From assembly GCA_037720595.1 (NCBI GenBank), contig JBBJLW010000007.1, forward strand, positions 1 to 64,000: 64,000 nt of DNA, written 5' to 3'. Shown here one piece after another: positions 31,728-38,602 of this stretch. Under the pieces are notes generated by a model. That model saw nothing but the letters and a program-made list of their open reading frames with translations, had not been told where the DNA came from and made no database searches. The translations under genes and the position numbers were made by a program. This DNA comes from Gaiellasilicea sp037720595 (GTDB lineage: Bacteria > Actinomycetota > Thermoleophilia > Gaiellales > Gaiellaceae). Within the stretch, counting starts at the first letter, position 1. Every line of letters begins with the position of its first letter.

Positions 31728-31925
31728 ATGGATGCCGCCGCCGTTATGCGTCGCGAGCCGGCTGCATTCGATCGTCTGCTCGAGGACTGTTTCGCGCTCG
31801 ACGACGAGCGGTGCCGCCCCACCGCGCTCGTTCGACTCGAGGCGCTGATCGGCACCGAGCTGGCGCAGCGGCTGCTACTCATGCTCTCCAGCTCCACCGA
31901 GGGCCAGCCTCGCTCGTACGCCTGA
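31728..31925 (+). CDS. Small hypothetical protein
   Basis: A 65-residue, helical, Leu/Arg-rich protein (LLEDCFALDDERCRPTALVR, then LIGTELAQRLLLML). Its reading frame has the same third-position GC bias as its neighbours. No domain is recognised and expression is unproven. Confidence 0.4.
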   Translation: MDAAAVMRREPAAFDRLLEDCFALDDERCRPTALVRLEALIGTELAQRLLLMLSSSTEGQPRSYA

Positions 31926-31935
31926 CGAGCTCCGA

Positions 31936-32133
31936 TTAGCTCGAGCCGGGGCGACTCTCGCCGCGCACGCGCACGAAGAGGAAGATCGCGGCGCCTGCGA
32001 GCAGGGAGAAGATCAACGCCGTGGCGCTCGAGACACCGACCGCGAGCATTCCGAGCCAGAGGAAGACGAAGAAGAGCGCGGCCCAGAGGAACGCCTGGAC
32101 TCCCTGATCGATACTCGGAACACGCAAGTGCAT
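31936..32133 (-). CDS. Small two-helix membrane protein
   Basis: A 65-residue protein with a short polar start (MHLRVPSIDQGVQ), two membrane helices (FLWAALFFVFLWLGMLAVGV and ALIFSLLAGAAIFLFV) and a basic end. The frame continues far upstream, but the ATG at 32133 is preceded at exactly 6 bases by TACGAT, so I place the start there. It resembles the small DUF-type membrane proteins common in actinobacteria; the function is unknown. Confidence 0.6.
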   Translation of the reverse strand: MHLRVPSIDQGVQAFLWAALFFVFLWLGMLAVGVSSATALIFSLLAGAAIFLFVRVRGESRPGSS

Positions 32134-32139
32134 CGGCCA

Positions 32140-32145
32140 ATCGTA
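32140..32145 (-). promoter_or_regulatory. -10 box TACGAT, leaderless start of the small membrane-protein gene
   Basis: TACGAT on the minus strand is followed by 6 bases and the ATG at 32133. Confidence 0.55.
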
Positions 32146-32377
32146 CTTCGTGGGCGCGGCAAAGAGAAGCTGAGCAGCTGTCGAGGAAAGTTTCGCAAAT
32201 TGCACGGTTCGCCGCGCGCGGGCCTTGCCTGCCGGCTCGAGCCCCACTAGGTTGCCGCTTGCAGGAAGCACGGAGCGCAAGTAGACCGAAGTCGAGCACG
32301 AGGGCCGTACGCGGAAGCGGAAAGTCAACGGGTTCGGTGGACGAAAGCGCCACCGGCTTCCTGAATTTATTTGCGCA

Positions 32378-32413
32378 GCGAAGACCCCTGAAGGTTCGCT
32401 TCGCTCCCGGCTC
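32378..32413 (+). repeat. Dispersed palindromic repeat, copy at 32.4 kb
   Basis: GCGAAGACCCCTGAAGG then TTCGCTTCGCTCCCGGCTC, one base different from the 22299 copy in the inner stem. It lies alone in the intergenic region upstream of uppP. Confidence 0.75.
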
Positions 32414-32491
32414 ACACTCAGAGCGGGCTATTCGTTCGCTCACCGTCCGAGCGGGGAGGACGGGCAGCCATCCGACAAGAGTGGCTTTCAC

Positions 32492-32497
32492 TAGGAT
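32492..32497 (+). promoter_or_regulatory. -10 box TAGGAT, leaderless start of uppP
   Basis: TAGGAT followed by 6 bases and ATG (32504). Confidence 0.6.
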
Positions 32498-32503
32498 CGC
32501 GCG

Positions 32504-33442
32504 ATGGGCCGGGCGGGCGTCTTTCTCGCGGCGGGCGCCGCCTTCCTCGCTGCGGTCGTCCTGACCACACTCGGGGTGGGGGACAGCGCTCAGGCGCTGC
32601 CGAACTGGCAGGCACTCGTGCTCGGCCTCGTCCAGGGCGCGACCGAGCTCCTGCCGATCTCCTCGTCCGCTCACCTGATCCTCGTGCCGTGGCTCTTCGA
32701 CTGGGAGTTCCTGAAGGAGAACGACGCGTTCAACCAGACCTTCGACGTGTCGCTGCACCTTGGCACGCTCATCGCCGTCGTTGCCTACTTCCGCGGAGAT
32801 CTCGTGCGGCTTTCGTCGGCCTGGCTCGGCTCCGTGCGCCGGCATCGGATCGAGTCGGTCGACGAGCGAATCGCGTGGCTCGTGGCGATTGCGAGCGTCC
32901 CGGCCGCCCTCGTCGGCGCGCTCGGCGAGGATCTGATCGCCGCGCACCTGGGGGAGCCGTGGCAAATCGCGATCCTGCTGGCGCTCTTCGGCGGCCTGCT
33001 CTGGCTGGCGGATCGGCAGCCGCAGTCGAAGCGGATCGGGGATCTCGACTTCCGCTCGGCTGTCGCCGTCGGGCTTGCGCAGTGCCTCTCGCTGATGCCC
33101 GGTGTCTCGCGTTCGGGCATCACCATCACCGCAGGGCGGTTTCTCGGCCTCGATCGCGACTCGGCCGCGCGCTTCTCCTTCCTCCTGCTCGTCCCGATCA
33201 CCTTCGGAGCGGTTGCGTACAAGGGGATCGGCGACGTGCTGCTCGCCGATTTGCCGCCGGGCACCACCGGACCCTTTCTCGTCGGCTCGCTCGCGTCCGG
33301 GGCGAGTGGACTCCTCGCGATCTCGGCGCTGCTCGGCTATGTGCGCCGGCACGATTACTCGCTCTTCGTGGTCTACCGCCTGCTCGTCGCGCCGATCGTG
33401 CTGCTCCTGATCGCGACAGGTGCCCGCTCAGCGGGCTTCTGA
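32504..33442 (+). CDS. uppP: Undecaprenyl-diphosphatase UppP (BacA)
   Basis: UppP dephosphorylates undecaprenyl diphosphate outside the membrane to recycle the lipid carrier, and overexpression gives bacitracin resistance. The signatures are intact: GATELLPISSSAHLIL (about residues 45-60) and MPGVSRSGITI (about 200-210), within about eight membrane helices. The 312 residues are slightly longer than E. coli BacA because of an N-terminal helix. The ATG lies 6 bases after TAGGAT. Confidence 0.95.
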   Translation: MGRAGVFLAAGAAFLAAVVLTTLGVGDSAQALPNWQALVLGLVQGATELLPISSSAHLILVPWLFDWEFLKENDAFNQTFDVSLHLGTLIAVVAYFRGDLVRLSSAWLGSVRRHRIESVDERIAWLVAIASVPAALVGALGEDLIAAHLGEPWQIAILLALFGGLLWLADRQPQSKRIGDLDFRSAVAVGLAQCLSLMPGVSRSGITITAGRFLGLDRDSAARFSFLLLVPITFGAVAYKGIGDVLLADLPPGTTGPFLVGSLASGASGLLAISALLGYVRRHDYSLFVVYRLLVAPIVLLLIATGARSAGF

Positions 33443-33590
33443 CGTCGGATGCCGTCAGCGCGAGCGGGCGAGGGGGAAAGGCGGGCGCCATTCAACTTGA
33501 CATAACTCCGCTTATCGTGCATGGACTGGACAACGGCGTTTCAGAGGAAGAAGGTGCAGGTAGAAGCTGCCCAGGCTTCCTGCCGACCCT

Positions 33591-34652
33591 ATGACGACGA
33601 TCGACATCGACCACCTCCTGCGGAACGAGGAGATCCAGCAACTGCTCGAGGCCGCCGAGCAAGGCGGCTCGCTGCGTTCCGTGGAGATTGTCGAGCTCAT
33701 CGAGGCACACGAGCTCGATGCCCTCGAGCAGGACGCGTTCTTCCGTGAGCTCGAACAGCGTGGGATCGAGATTGTCGAGGAGGCGAAGGTCGAGGATCCG
33801 GCGCCCGCACCCGCGGCCGCTACCCCGCAGGAGACCACCACCGATGCACTTCAGCTCTTTCTTCGCGAGGCGGGCCGACATCAGCTCTTGACCGCAGCTC
33901 AGGAGGTCGAGCTTGCGAAGCGGATCGAGGTCGGCGACCTGCAGGCCAAGCAGCGGATGATCCAATCGAACCTGCGGCTCGTCGTCTCGATCGCGAAGAA
34001 CTACCGCAACCAGGGCCTGCCGTTTCTCGATCTGATCCAGGAAGGCACACTCGGCCTGATTCGGGCGGTGGAGAAGTTCGATTGGCGCCGCGGCTTCAAA
34101 TTCTCCACCTATGCGACCTGGTGGATCCGCCAGGCTGTAGCGCGAGCGCTCGCCGACAAAGCGCGCACGATTCGGATGCCGGTTCACATCGTCGAGCGGC
34201 TCCAGAAGATGAATCGCGCGGAGCGAACGCTCTGGACACAACTCGGGCGCGAGCCGAAGCTCGAGGAGATCGCGGCAGAGGCCTCCCTTCCCCTCCAGCA
34301 GGCGGTCGAGGTCCGCGCCGCCGCGCGCGCGTCGACGAGTCTCGACCAGCCGGTCGGCGAGACCGAGGACGCCGTCTTCGGCGACTTCGTGGCCGGCGAC
34401 GGCCCGCTCCCCGAGGAGGAGGTCGAGGTCTCGCTCCGCAGCCAGGCGCTGAAAGAGGCGCTGGATACGCTCGGCGAGCGCGAGCGGCAGGTCGTCACGC
34501 TGCGCTACGGACTCGCCGACTCCGAGCCGAAGACGCTCGAGGAGATCGGTCGGCGTCTCGGACTTACGCGCGAGCGCGTCCGACAGATCGAGATCGACTC
34601 GCTGAAGCGCCTTTCGAAGCTGCGCGAGATGGAATCGATCGCGCTGTACTGA
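33591..34652 (+). CDS. RNA polymerase sigma-70 factor (RpoD/SigA-like), full-length copy
   Basis: The 353-residue sigma factor has a region 1.1-like N-terminus (residues 1-65, ending REL then EQRGIEIVEE), region 1.2 (TDALQLFLREAG), region 2 (NLRLVVSIAKNYRNQGLPF, DLIQEGTLGLIRAVEKFDW, KFSTYATWWIRQA), region 3 and region 4.2 (TRERVRQIEIDSLKRL). Region 1.1 plus perfect 2.3/2.4 helices point to a primary or primary-like sigma. Copy two follows directly. The upstream region has TTGACA (33497) and TATCGT, but spaced too closely for a normal promoter pair. Codons from position 26 on are duplicated at 34753. Confidence 0.93.
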   Translation: MTTIDIDHLLRNEEIQQLLEAAEQGGSLRSVEIVELIEAHELDALEQDAFFRELEQRGIEIVEEAKVEDPAPAPAAATPQETTTDALQLFLREAGRHQLLTAAQEVELAKRIEVGDLQAKQRMIQSNLRLVVSIAKNYRNQGLPFLDLIQEGTLGLIRAVEKFDWRRGFKFSTYATWWIRQAVARALADKARTIRMPVHIVERLQKMNRAERTLWTQLGREPKLEEIAAEASLPLQQAVEVRAAARASTSLDQPVGETEDAVFGDFVAGDGPLPEEEVEVSLRSQALKEALDTLGERERQVVTLRYGLADSEPKTLEEIGRRLGLTRERVRQIEIDSLKRLSKLREMESIALY

Positions 34653-34660
34653 TGGCGCAA

Positions 34661-34690
34661 GCTGGGCATCCGCAGGAGCGGATGCCCAGC
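34661..34690 (+). terminator. Perfect 13-bp hairpin after sigma copy 1
   Basis: GCTGGGCATCCGC pairs with its complement around AGGA, 8 bases after the stop, then runs into repeat copy 34693. The top of the stem matches the hairpin at 22264. Confidence 0.6.
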
Positions 34691-34692
34691 GC

Positions 34693-34729
34693 GCGAAGAT
34701 CCCTGAAGGGGTCGCTTCGCTCCCGGCTC
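34693..34729 (+). repeat. Dispersed palindromic repeat, copy after sigma copy 1
   Basis: GCGAAGATCCCTGAAGGGG then TCGCTTCGCTCCCGGCTC. It has one extra G compared with the copy at 35779. Confidence 0.75.
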
Positions 34730-34766
34730 AGAAGCGGACGCCAAGACGCGAAGCTCGCTGCGTTCC

Positions 34767-35738
34767 GTGGAGATTGTCGAGCTCATCGAGGCACACGAGC
34801 TCGATGCCCTCGAGCAGGACGCGTTCTTCCGTGAGCTCGAACAGCGTGGGATCGAGATTGTCGAGGAGGCGAAGGTCGAGGATCCGGCGCCCGCACCCGC
34901 GGCCGCTACCCCGCAGGAGACCACCACCGATGCACTTCAGCTCTTTCTTCGCGAGGCGGGCCGACATCAGCTCTTGACCGCAGCTCAGGAGGTCGAGCTT
35001 GCGAAGCGGATCGAGGTCGGCGACCTGCAGGCCAAGCAGCGGATGATCCAATCGAACCTGCGGCTCGTCGTCTCGATCGCGAAGAACTACCGCAACCAGG
35101 GCCTGCCGTTTCTCGATCTGATCCAGGAAGGCACACTCGGCCTGATTCGGGCGGTGGAGAAGTTCGATTGGCGCCGCGGCTTCAAATTCTCCACCTATGC
35201 GACCTGGTGGATCCGCCAGGCTGTAGCGCGAGCGCTCGCCGACAAAGCGCGCACGATTCGGATGCCGGTTCACATCGTCGAGCGGCTCCAGAAGATGAAT
35301 CGCGCGGAGCGAACGCTCTGGACACAACTCGGGCGCGAGCCGAAGCTCGAGGAGATCGCGGCAGAGGCCTCCCTTCCCCTCCAGCAGGCGGTCGAGGTCC
35401 GCGCCGCCGCGCGCGCGTCGACGAGTCTCGACCAGCCGGTCGGCGAGACCGAGGACGCCGTCTTCGGCGACTTCGTGGCCGGCGACGGCCCGCTCCCCGA
35501 GGAGGAGGTCGAGGTCTCGCTCCGCAGCCAGGCGCTGAAAGAGGCGCTGGATACGCTCGGCGAGCGCGAGCGGCAGGTCGTCACGCTGCGCTACGGACTC
35601 GCCGACTCCGAGCCGAAGACGCTCGAGGAGATCGGTCGGCGTCTCGGACTTACGCGCGAGCGCGTCCGACAGATCGAGATCGACTCGCTGAAGCGCCTTT
35701 CGAAGCTGCGCGAGATGGAATCGATCGCGCTGTACTGA
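34767..35738 (+). CDS. Sigma-70 factor, second tandem copy lacking the first 30 residues
   Basis: This 323-residue frame is identical to residues 31-353 of the sigma protein at 33591. It lacks the start of region 1.1 but keeps regions 1.2 to 4.2 intact. The only start is the GTG at 34767 (VEIVEL in copy 1), with no Shine-Dalgarno and no TANNNT box upstream; it would rely on read-through past the hairpin at 34661. If translated, loss of half of region 1.1 could ease free DNA binding. It could equally be silent or an assembly product. Confidence 0.75.
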   Translation: MEIVELIEAHELDALEQDAFFRELEQRGIEIVEEAKVEDPAPAPAAATPQETTTDALQLFLREAGRHQLLTAAQEVELAKRIEVGDLQAKQRMIQSNLRLVVSIAKNYRNQGLPFLDLIQEGTLGLIRAVEKFDWRRGFKFSTYATWWIRQAVARALADKARTIRMPVHIVERLQKMNRAERTLWTQLGREPKLEEIAAEASLPLQQAVEVRAAARASTSLDQPVGETEDAVFGDFVAGDGPLPEEEVEVSLRSQALKEALDTLGERERQVVTLRYGLADSEPKTLEEIGRRLGLTRERVRQIEIDSLKRLSKLREMESIALY

Positions 35739-35746
35739 TGGCGCAA

Positions 35747-35776
35747 GCTGGGCATCCGCAGGAGCGGATGCCCAGC
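35747..35776 (+). terminator. Perfect 13-bp hairpin after sigma copy 2
   Basis: Identical to the hairpin at 34661, as part of the duplicated unit. It lies between the convergent sigma genes. Confidence 0.6.
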
Positions 35777-35778
35777 GC

Positions 35779-35814
35779 GCGAAGATTCCTGAAGGGTCGC
35801 TTCGCTCCCGGCTC
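35779..35814 (+). repeat. Dispersed palindromic repeat, first copy after sigma copy 2
   Basis: GCGAAGATTCCTGAAGGG then TCGCTTCGCTCCCGGCTC. The T in the inner stem breaks one pair compared with the other copies. Confidence 0.75.
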
Positions 35815-35832
35815 AGAAGCGGACGCCAAGAC

Positions 35833-35868
35833 GCGAAGATCCCTGAAGGGTCGCTTCGCTCCCGGCTC
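35833..35868 (+). repeat. Dispersed palindromic repeat, second copy after sigma copy 2
   Basis: GCGAAGATCCCTGAAGGG then TCGCTTCGCTCCCGGCTC, with CAGAAGCGGA on both flanks as in the 35779 copy. It gives a two-unit array with a period of 54 bases. The duplication junction uses its first GCGAAG. Confidence 0.75.
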
Positions 35869-35888
35869 AGAAGCGGAAGCGGTGGCGG

Positions 35889-36848
35889 CTAACTACGGAG
35901 ATAGAACTCGAGTGCCGGCGCGACAGCGCGCAGCTCGCGCAGGGCGCGCGACTCGAGCTGCCGGACACGCTCTCGGGTGATTCCGAGGCCGGCGCCGACC
36001 TCTTCAAGTGTCTGCGGCGCCGCGCCGTCCAGGCCGAAGCGGCAAGCGAGAACGTGGCGCATGCGCGGGTTCAAGCTGTCGAGTGCCGTCGCGAGCTCCT
36101 GTGAGCGCAACCTGTCAGCCGTCTCGACGTCCGGCTCCGCGGATTTCGTATCGCGGATCAAGTCTCCGTAGAGGCTTTCGCCGTCGCCGACGGGGGTTTC
36201 GAGGCTGAGGGAATCCTCCACGAGCTCGAGCAGCTCCTGGACACGTTGCGCCGCGAAGCCGCTCTCCTCTGCGATCTCCTCGAGCTTGGGTTCGCGATTC
36301 AGCTTCTGGGCGAGCAGCCGGCGCGAGCGCGTCACTCGGCGAACCTGCTCTGCCACGTGCACGGGCAGCCTGATCGTCCGTCCTTGCTCGGCGAGCGCCC
36401 GAGTCACGGCTTGGCGGATCCACCAGGTCGCGTAGGTCGAGAGCTTGAATCCCATCCGGTAATCGAATTTCTCGACTGCACGGATCAGGCCGAGGTTGCC
36501 TTCCTGAATCAGGTCCAGGAGCGGTACGCCCGCCTTCGTGTAGTTCCGGGTGATCGACATCACGAGCCGCAGGTTCGACTCGATCAGCTTGCGCTTGGCT
36601 GCCTCGTCGCCGAGATCCTTCCGGCGCGCGAGCTCGCGCTCCTCCCTGACCGTCAAGAGCCTGCCGTCGCCGATCGCGCGAACGTAGAGCTTGAGTGGAT
36701 CCTGGGTGGCTTCGAGCGCGGGTGCATCGCCTGGCTCGTCGTCGGCTTCCGGCTCCTCCTCCCCTGCCGGATCGTCGAGCGCCGGCAGGAGCTCCAGATG
36801 CGGCTCGGCGGCGAGGTCGGCGAGGGGCTCGGCTGCGTTGTGCTCCAT
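35889..36848 (-). CDS. RNA polymerase sigma-70 factor, group 1/2 type, convergent with the duplicated pair
   Basis: The 319 residues have an acidic N-terminus (EEEPEADDEPGDAPALEA) and no clear region 1.1. Region 1.2 is DPLKLYVRAIG, region 2 includes NLRLVMSITRNYTKAGVPL, NLGLIRAVEKFDY and KLSTYATWWIRQA, and region 4.2 is TRERVRQLESRALRELR. It is a different paralogue from the plus-strand sigma. Shortness and the missing 1.1 region suggest a group 2 (SigB/HrdB-like accessory) role. It is divergent from the amidotransferase gene with 186 bases between starts. Confidence 0.92.
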   Translation of the reverse strand: MEHNAAEPLADLAAEPHLELLPALDDPAGEEEPEADDEPGDAPALEATQDPLKLYVRAIGDGRLLTVREERELARRKDLGDEAAKRKLIESNLRLVMSITRNYTKAGVPLLDLIQEGNLGLIRAVEKFDYRMGFKLSTYATWWIRQAVTRALAEQGRTIRLPVHVAEQVRRVTRSRRLLAQKLNREPKLEEIAEESGFAAQRVQELLELVEDSLSLETPVGDGESLYGDLIRDTKSAEPDVETADRLRSQELATALDSLNPRMRHVLACRFGLDGAAPQTLEEVGAGLGITRERVRQLESRALRELRAVAPALEFYLRS

Positions 36849-37034
36849 GTGCCCGCTGTATCGGCGCGCGCTGTCTGCGGCTTGAGCATCGCCGTTTCCT
36901 GGGCCGCGAGGAGACGATGCGCCCCTGGCGAAATCGGGCTACGAGACCCTTTCCTAACTTCCTCAATACACCTGTCGTCTAGGCTTTTCAGGTCAGGTTT
37001 CAACCAGCCGACAGACGACCCAGGATCAGTTGAA

Positions 37035-37826
37035 ATGTGCGGAATCGCCGGATATAGCCTCAATCCAGCCTCGATCGTCAACAGGACGCTCGCGGCGCAG
37101 GCACTCCTGGCCGGAATCGCCGAGCGAGGCGCCGATGCGGTCGGCTACGCCTTTCGTGGCATGGACGCGACCGTGAGCGTGCATAAGCGCCGGTCGGGCG
37201 CGAGCGCGCTCCTCGACGAGGTGCATGTCCCGGCAAACGCGACCCAGGTGCTCGTGCACGTCCGCGACTACACCAAGGGACATCCGACGATCGAGGCGAA
37301 CAACCACCCGATCCGGCACGGTAACGTCGTGGGGATCCACAACGGGATCATCGTCAACGATGACGTGATCTTCGCGCGGTACGGCTTCGAGCGAGCCACG
37401 CCGGAGATGACCGTCGACTCGGAGGCGATCTTCGCGCTGGCCGAGCACGCGGACGGCAGCTCGGAAGCGCTCGAGGAGCTGCACGGCGCGATGGCGACGA
37501 GCTGGCTCGACGAGCGGGCTCCCTCGACCGTCTTTCTCGCCCGCGCCGCCGGCCGGCCGCTGTGGATCGGAACGGCGGGGAAGGAGCTGTTCTTCGCTTC
37601 GACCCGGAATGCGCTCGAGGTGCTGGAGCAGACGATCCGGTTGACTCTTCGCAAGCGAGAACTCGACGAGGGCACTCTGCTCCACGTCGTCGACGGCCGG
37701 ATCGAGGCGACCCATCGCTTCCACCCCGATCGCTCGTACATCGAGGAGACGATCCTCCCCTCGATTCGCGCTCCTCACGAGGGCGCTTCCTGCCTGCGCC
37801 GACTCGCGGCGCTCGCAGCCGCCTAG
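37035..37826 (+). CDS. Stand-alone class II glutamine amidotransferase domain protein
   Basis: The protein starts MCGIAGYSL, so Cys2 would be the N-terminal nucleophile of an Ntn-type glutaminase as in PurF and GlmS. HVRDYTKGHPTIEANNHPI and VVGIHNGIIVNDD are the matching GATase blocks. At 263 residues it stops where those enzymes begin their synthase domain, and no partner domain is encoded next to it. It may act with a separate subunit or as a glutamine-dependent modifier. A TAGGCT box lies 49 bases upstream. It overlaps the convergent gene by 4 bases. Confidence 0.85.
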   Translation: MCGIAGYSLNPASIVNRTLAAQALLAGIAERGADAVGYAFRGMDATVSVHKRRSGASALLDEVHVPANATQVLVHVRDYTKGHPTIEANNHPIRHGNVVGIHNGIIVNDDVIFARYGFERATPEMTVDSEAIFALAEHADGSSEALEELHGAMATSWLDERAPSTVFLARAAGRPLWIGTAGKELFFASTRNALEVLEQTIRLTLRKRELDEGTLLHVVDGRIEATHRFHPDRSYIEETILPSIRAPHEGASCLRRLAALAAA

Positions 37827-38503
37827 CTCAGCGTACCGTCGGGTTCCACGGAGCCGTCCTCCTCGAGCAGTCGTTCGCGGACGAGGTATTGGAACGCGGC
37901 CCACGCCGGCTGCACGTCGATCATCCGGTAGACCTGCCACTCGGTGAGCAGCGCAGAATCTGCGATTCGCGCCTGCTTCCAGTCGTCCATCTTCGGCAGG
38001 CGACCGAGAGCTCGCGCGAGCGTCGCACCCTGCTCCACAGCCCTTTCGAGGCGCTCCTCGCCCAATGGGACGTCGAAGCCGGCATCCCGCAGCGCCTGCG
38101 CCAGCGAGCCGAACGTGTGCCAGAGCAGTGACTTCGAGGGCATCGACCCTTTCCGCTCGTCGAGGTCTCGCGCTGTGGGCGTCCTCCCCAGCTCCTCGCC
38201 GAGTGCGCGGAGCCGGCCGAGCAACTCGTCCCGGGTGGCGAATCTGCGTGGGACGAGCCCGGCCCGGCGCTTGGCCGCGTTCCAGCTCCCAAAATGCTCG
38301 ATCACGGTCTGCGGATGCACCTTCGTCTGCACATCCGCGGCGAATTCCCGCATCGTCGGAGAGCGACCGAGCCGCTCTGCACTCTCCTGGAGCTCGATCA
38401 GGATCTGCTCGTCGGTGTAGCGCTTGCGGATGCCCGCCTGGAACTCGGCCAGAGCCTGCGGGTCGATGCCTGCCACCGACGGGTGGCGGCGACCTCGTGC
38501 CAT
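37823..38503 (-). CDS. Protein built of HNH/homing-endonuclease-associated repeats
   Basis: The 226 residues contain about three copies of a helical repeat of the type found next to HNH homing endonucleases: LQESAERLGRSPTMREFA, then HFGSWNAAKRRAGLVPRR; LRALGEELGRTPTARDLD, then HTFGSLAQALRDAGFD; and a weaker third (ATLARALGRLPKMDDW). No HNH nuclease domain is present. The repeats probably bind DNA, so this looks like a stand-alone DNA-binding protein. The ATG lies 6 bases after a TAGACT box. Confidence 0.75.
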   Translation of the reverse strand: MARGRRHPSVAGIDPQALAEFQAGIRKRYTDEQILIELQESAERLGRSPTMREFAADVQTKVHPQTVIEHFGSWNAAKRRAGLVPRRFATRDELLGRLRALGEELGRTPTARDLDERKGSMPSKSLLWHTFGSLAQALRDAGFDVPLGEERLERAVEQGATLARALGRLPKMDDWKQARIADSALLTEWQVYRMIDVQPAWAAFQYLVRERLLEEDGSVEPDGTLS

Positions 38504-38509
38504 GCAAAC

Positions 38510-38515
38510 AGTCTA
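38510..38515 (-). promoter_or_regulatory. -10 box TAGACT, leaderless start of the HNH-repeat gene
   Basis: TAGACT on the minus strand is followed by 6 bases and the ATG at 38503. Confidence 0.6.
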
Positions 38516-38587
38516 GAGCAGATTGGCGATATTGCAAGAGGACGCGAGCGGAGATGGCGTGAGCGGACGGGCTCCGATCGGGACGGC

Positions 38588-38593
38588 TAGGCT
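38588..38593 (+). promoter_or_regulatory. -10 box TAGGCT before murT
   Basis: TAGGCT lies 9 bases before the ATG at 38603. Confidence 0.45.
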
Positions 38594-38602
38594 CGAAGCC
38601 GG

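Larger units (their letters stand above)
32134..32503 (+). other. 370-base intergenic stretch between two divergent leaderless genes
   Basis: It holds a minus-strand -10 box (32140-32145), a plus-strand -10 box for uppP (32492-32497), a short GGTGG/CCACC stem near 32336-32356, and one copy of the dispersed palindromic repeat (32378-32413). The stretch 32150-32330 shows no gene I can support on either strand. Confidence 0.6.
33667..35838 (+). repeat. Tandem duplication of about 1086 bases covering a sigma-70 gene
   Basis: Bases 33667-34753 and 34753-35838 are the same sequence with one substitution and one missing G near 35787-35797, outside the coding region. The unit starts inside codon 26 of the sigma gene and ends in the GCGAAG of a palindromic repeat, with a single G shared at the junction. 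The two sigma reading frames are identical where they overlap. It is either a very young duplication or an assembly artefact. Confidence 0.9.

Noticed and set aside
32180..32360. Possible RNase P RNA: GAGGAAAGT, then GCAAGTAGACCG, then a GGTGG/CCACC stem in the right order.
   Set aside because: The later conserved parts (the AAACCCC-type block, the partner strand of P4 and the 3' end) are absent, and the stretch is interrupted by the palindromic repeat. I take the resemblance as chance.
31325..33352. Long open frame on the minus strand opposite uppP and its neighbours.
   Set aside because: It is a shadow of high-GC codon bias; uppP motifs on the plus strand are unambiguous.
33497..33520. TTGACA and TATCGT upstream of the sigma gene as a classic -35/-10 promoter.
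   Set aside because: The spacer is about 10 bases, too short for sigma-70, and no other hexamer fits at 16-18.
35779..35868. The two repeat units after the sigma genes as a mini CRISPR array.
   Set aside because: Only two units, a self-complementary core, an 18-base gap that is itself repeat flank, and no cas genes nearby.
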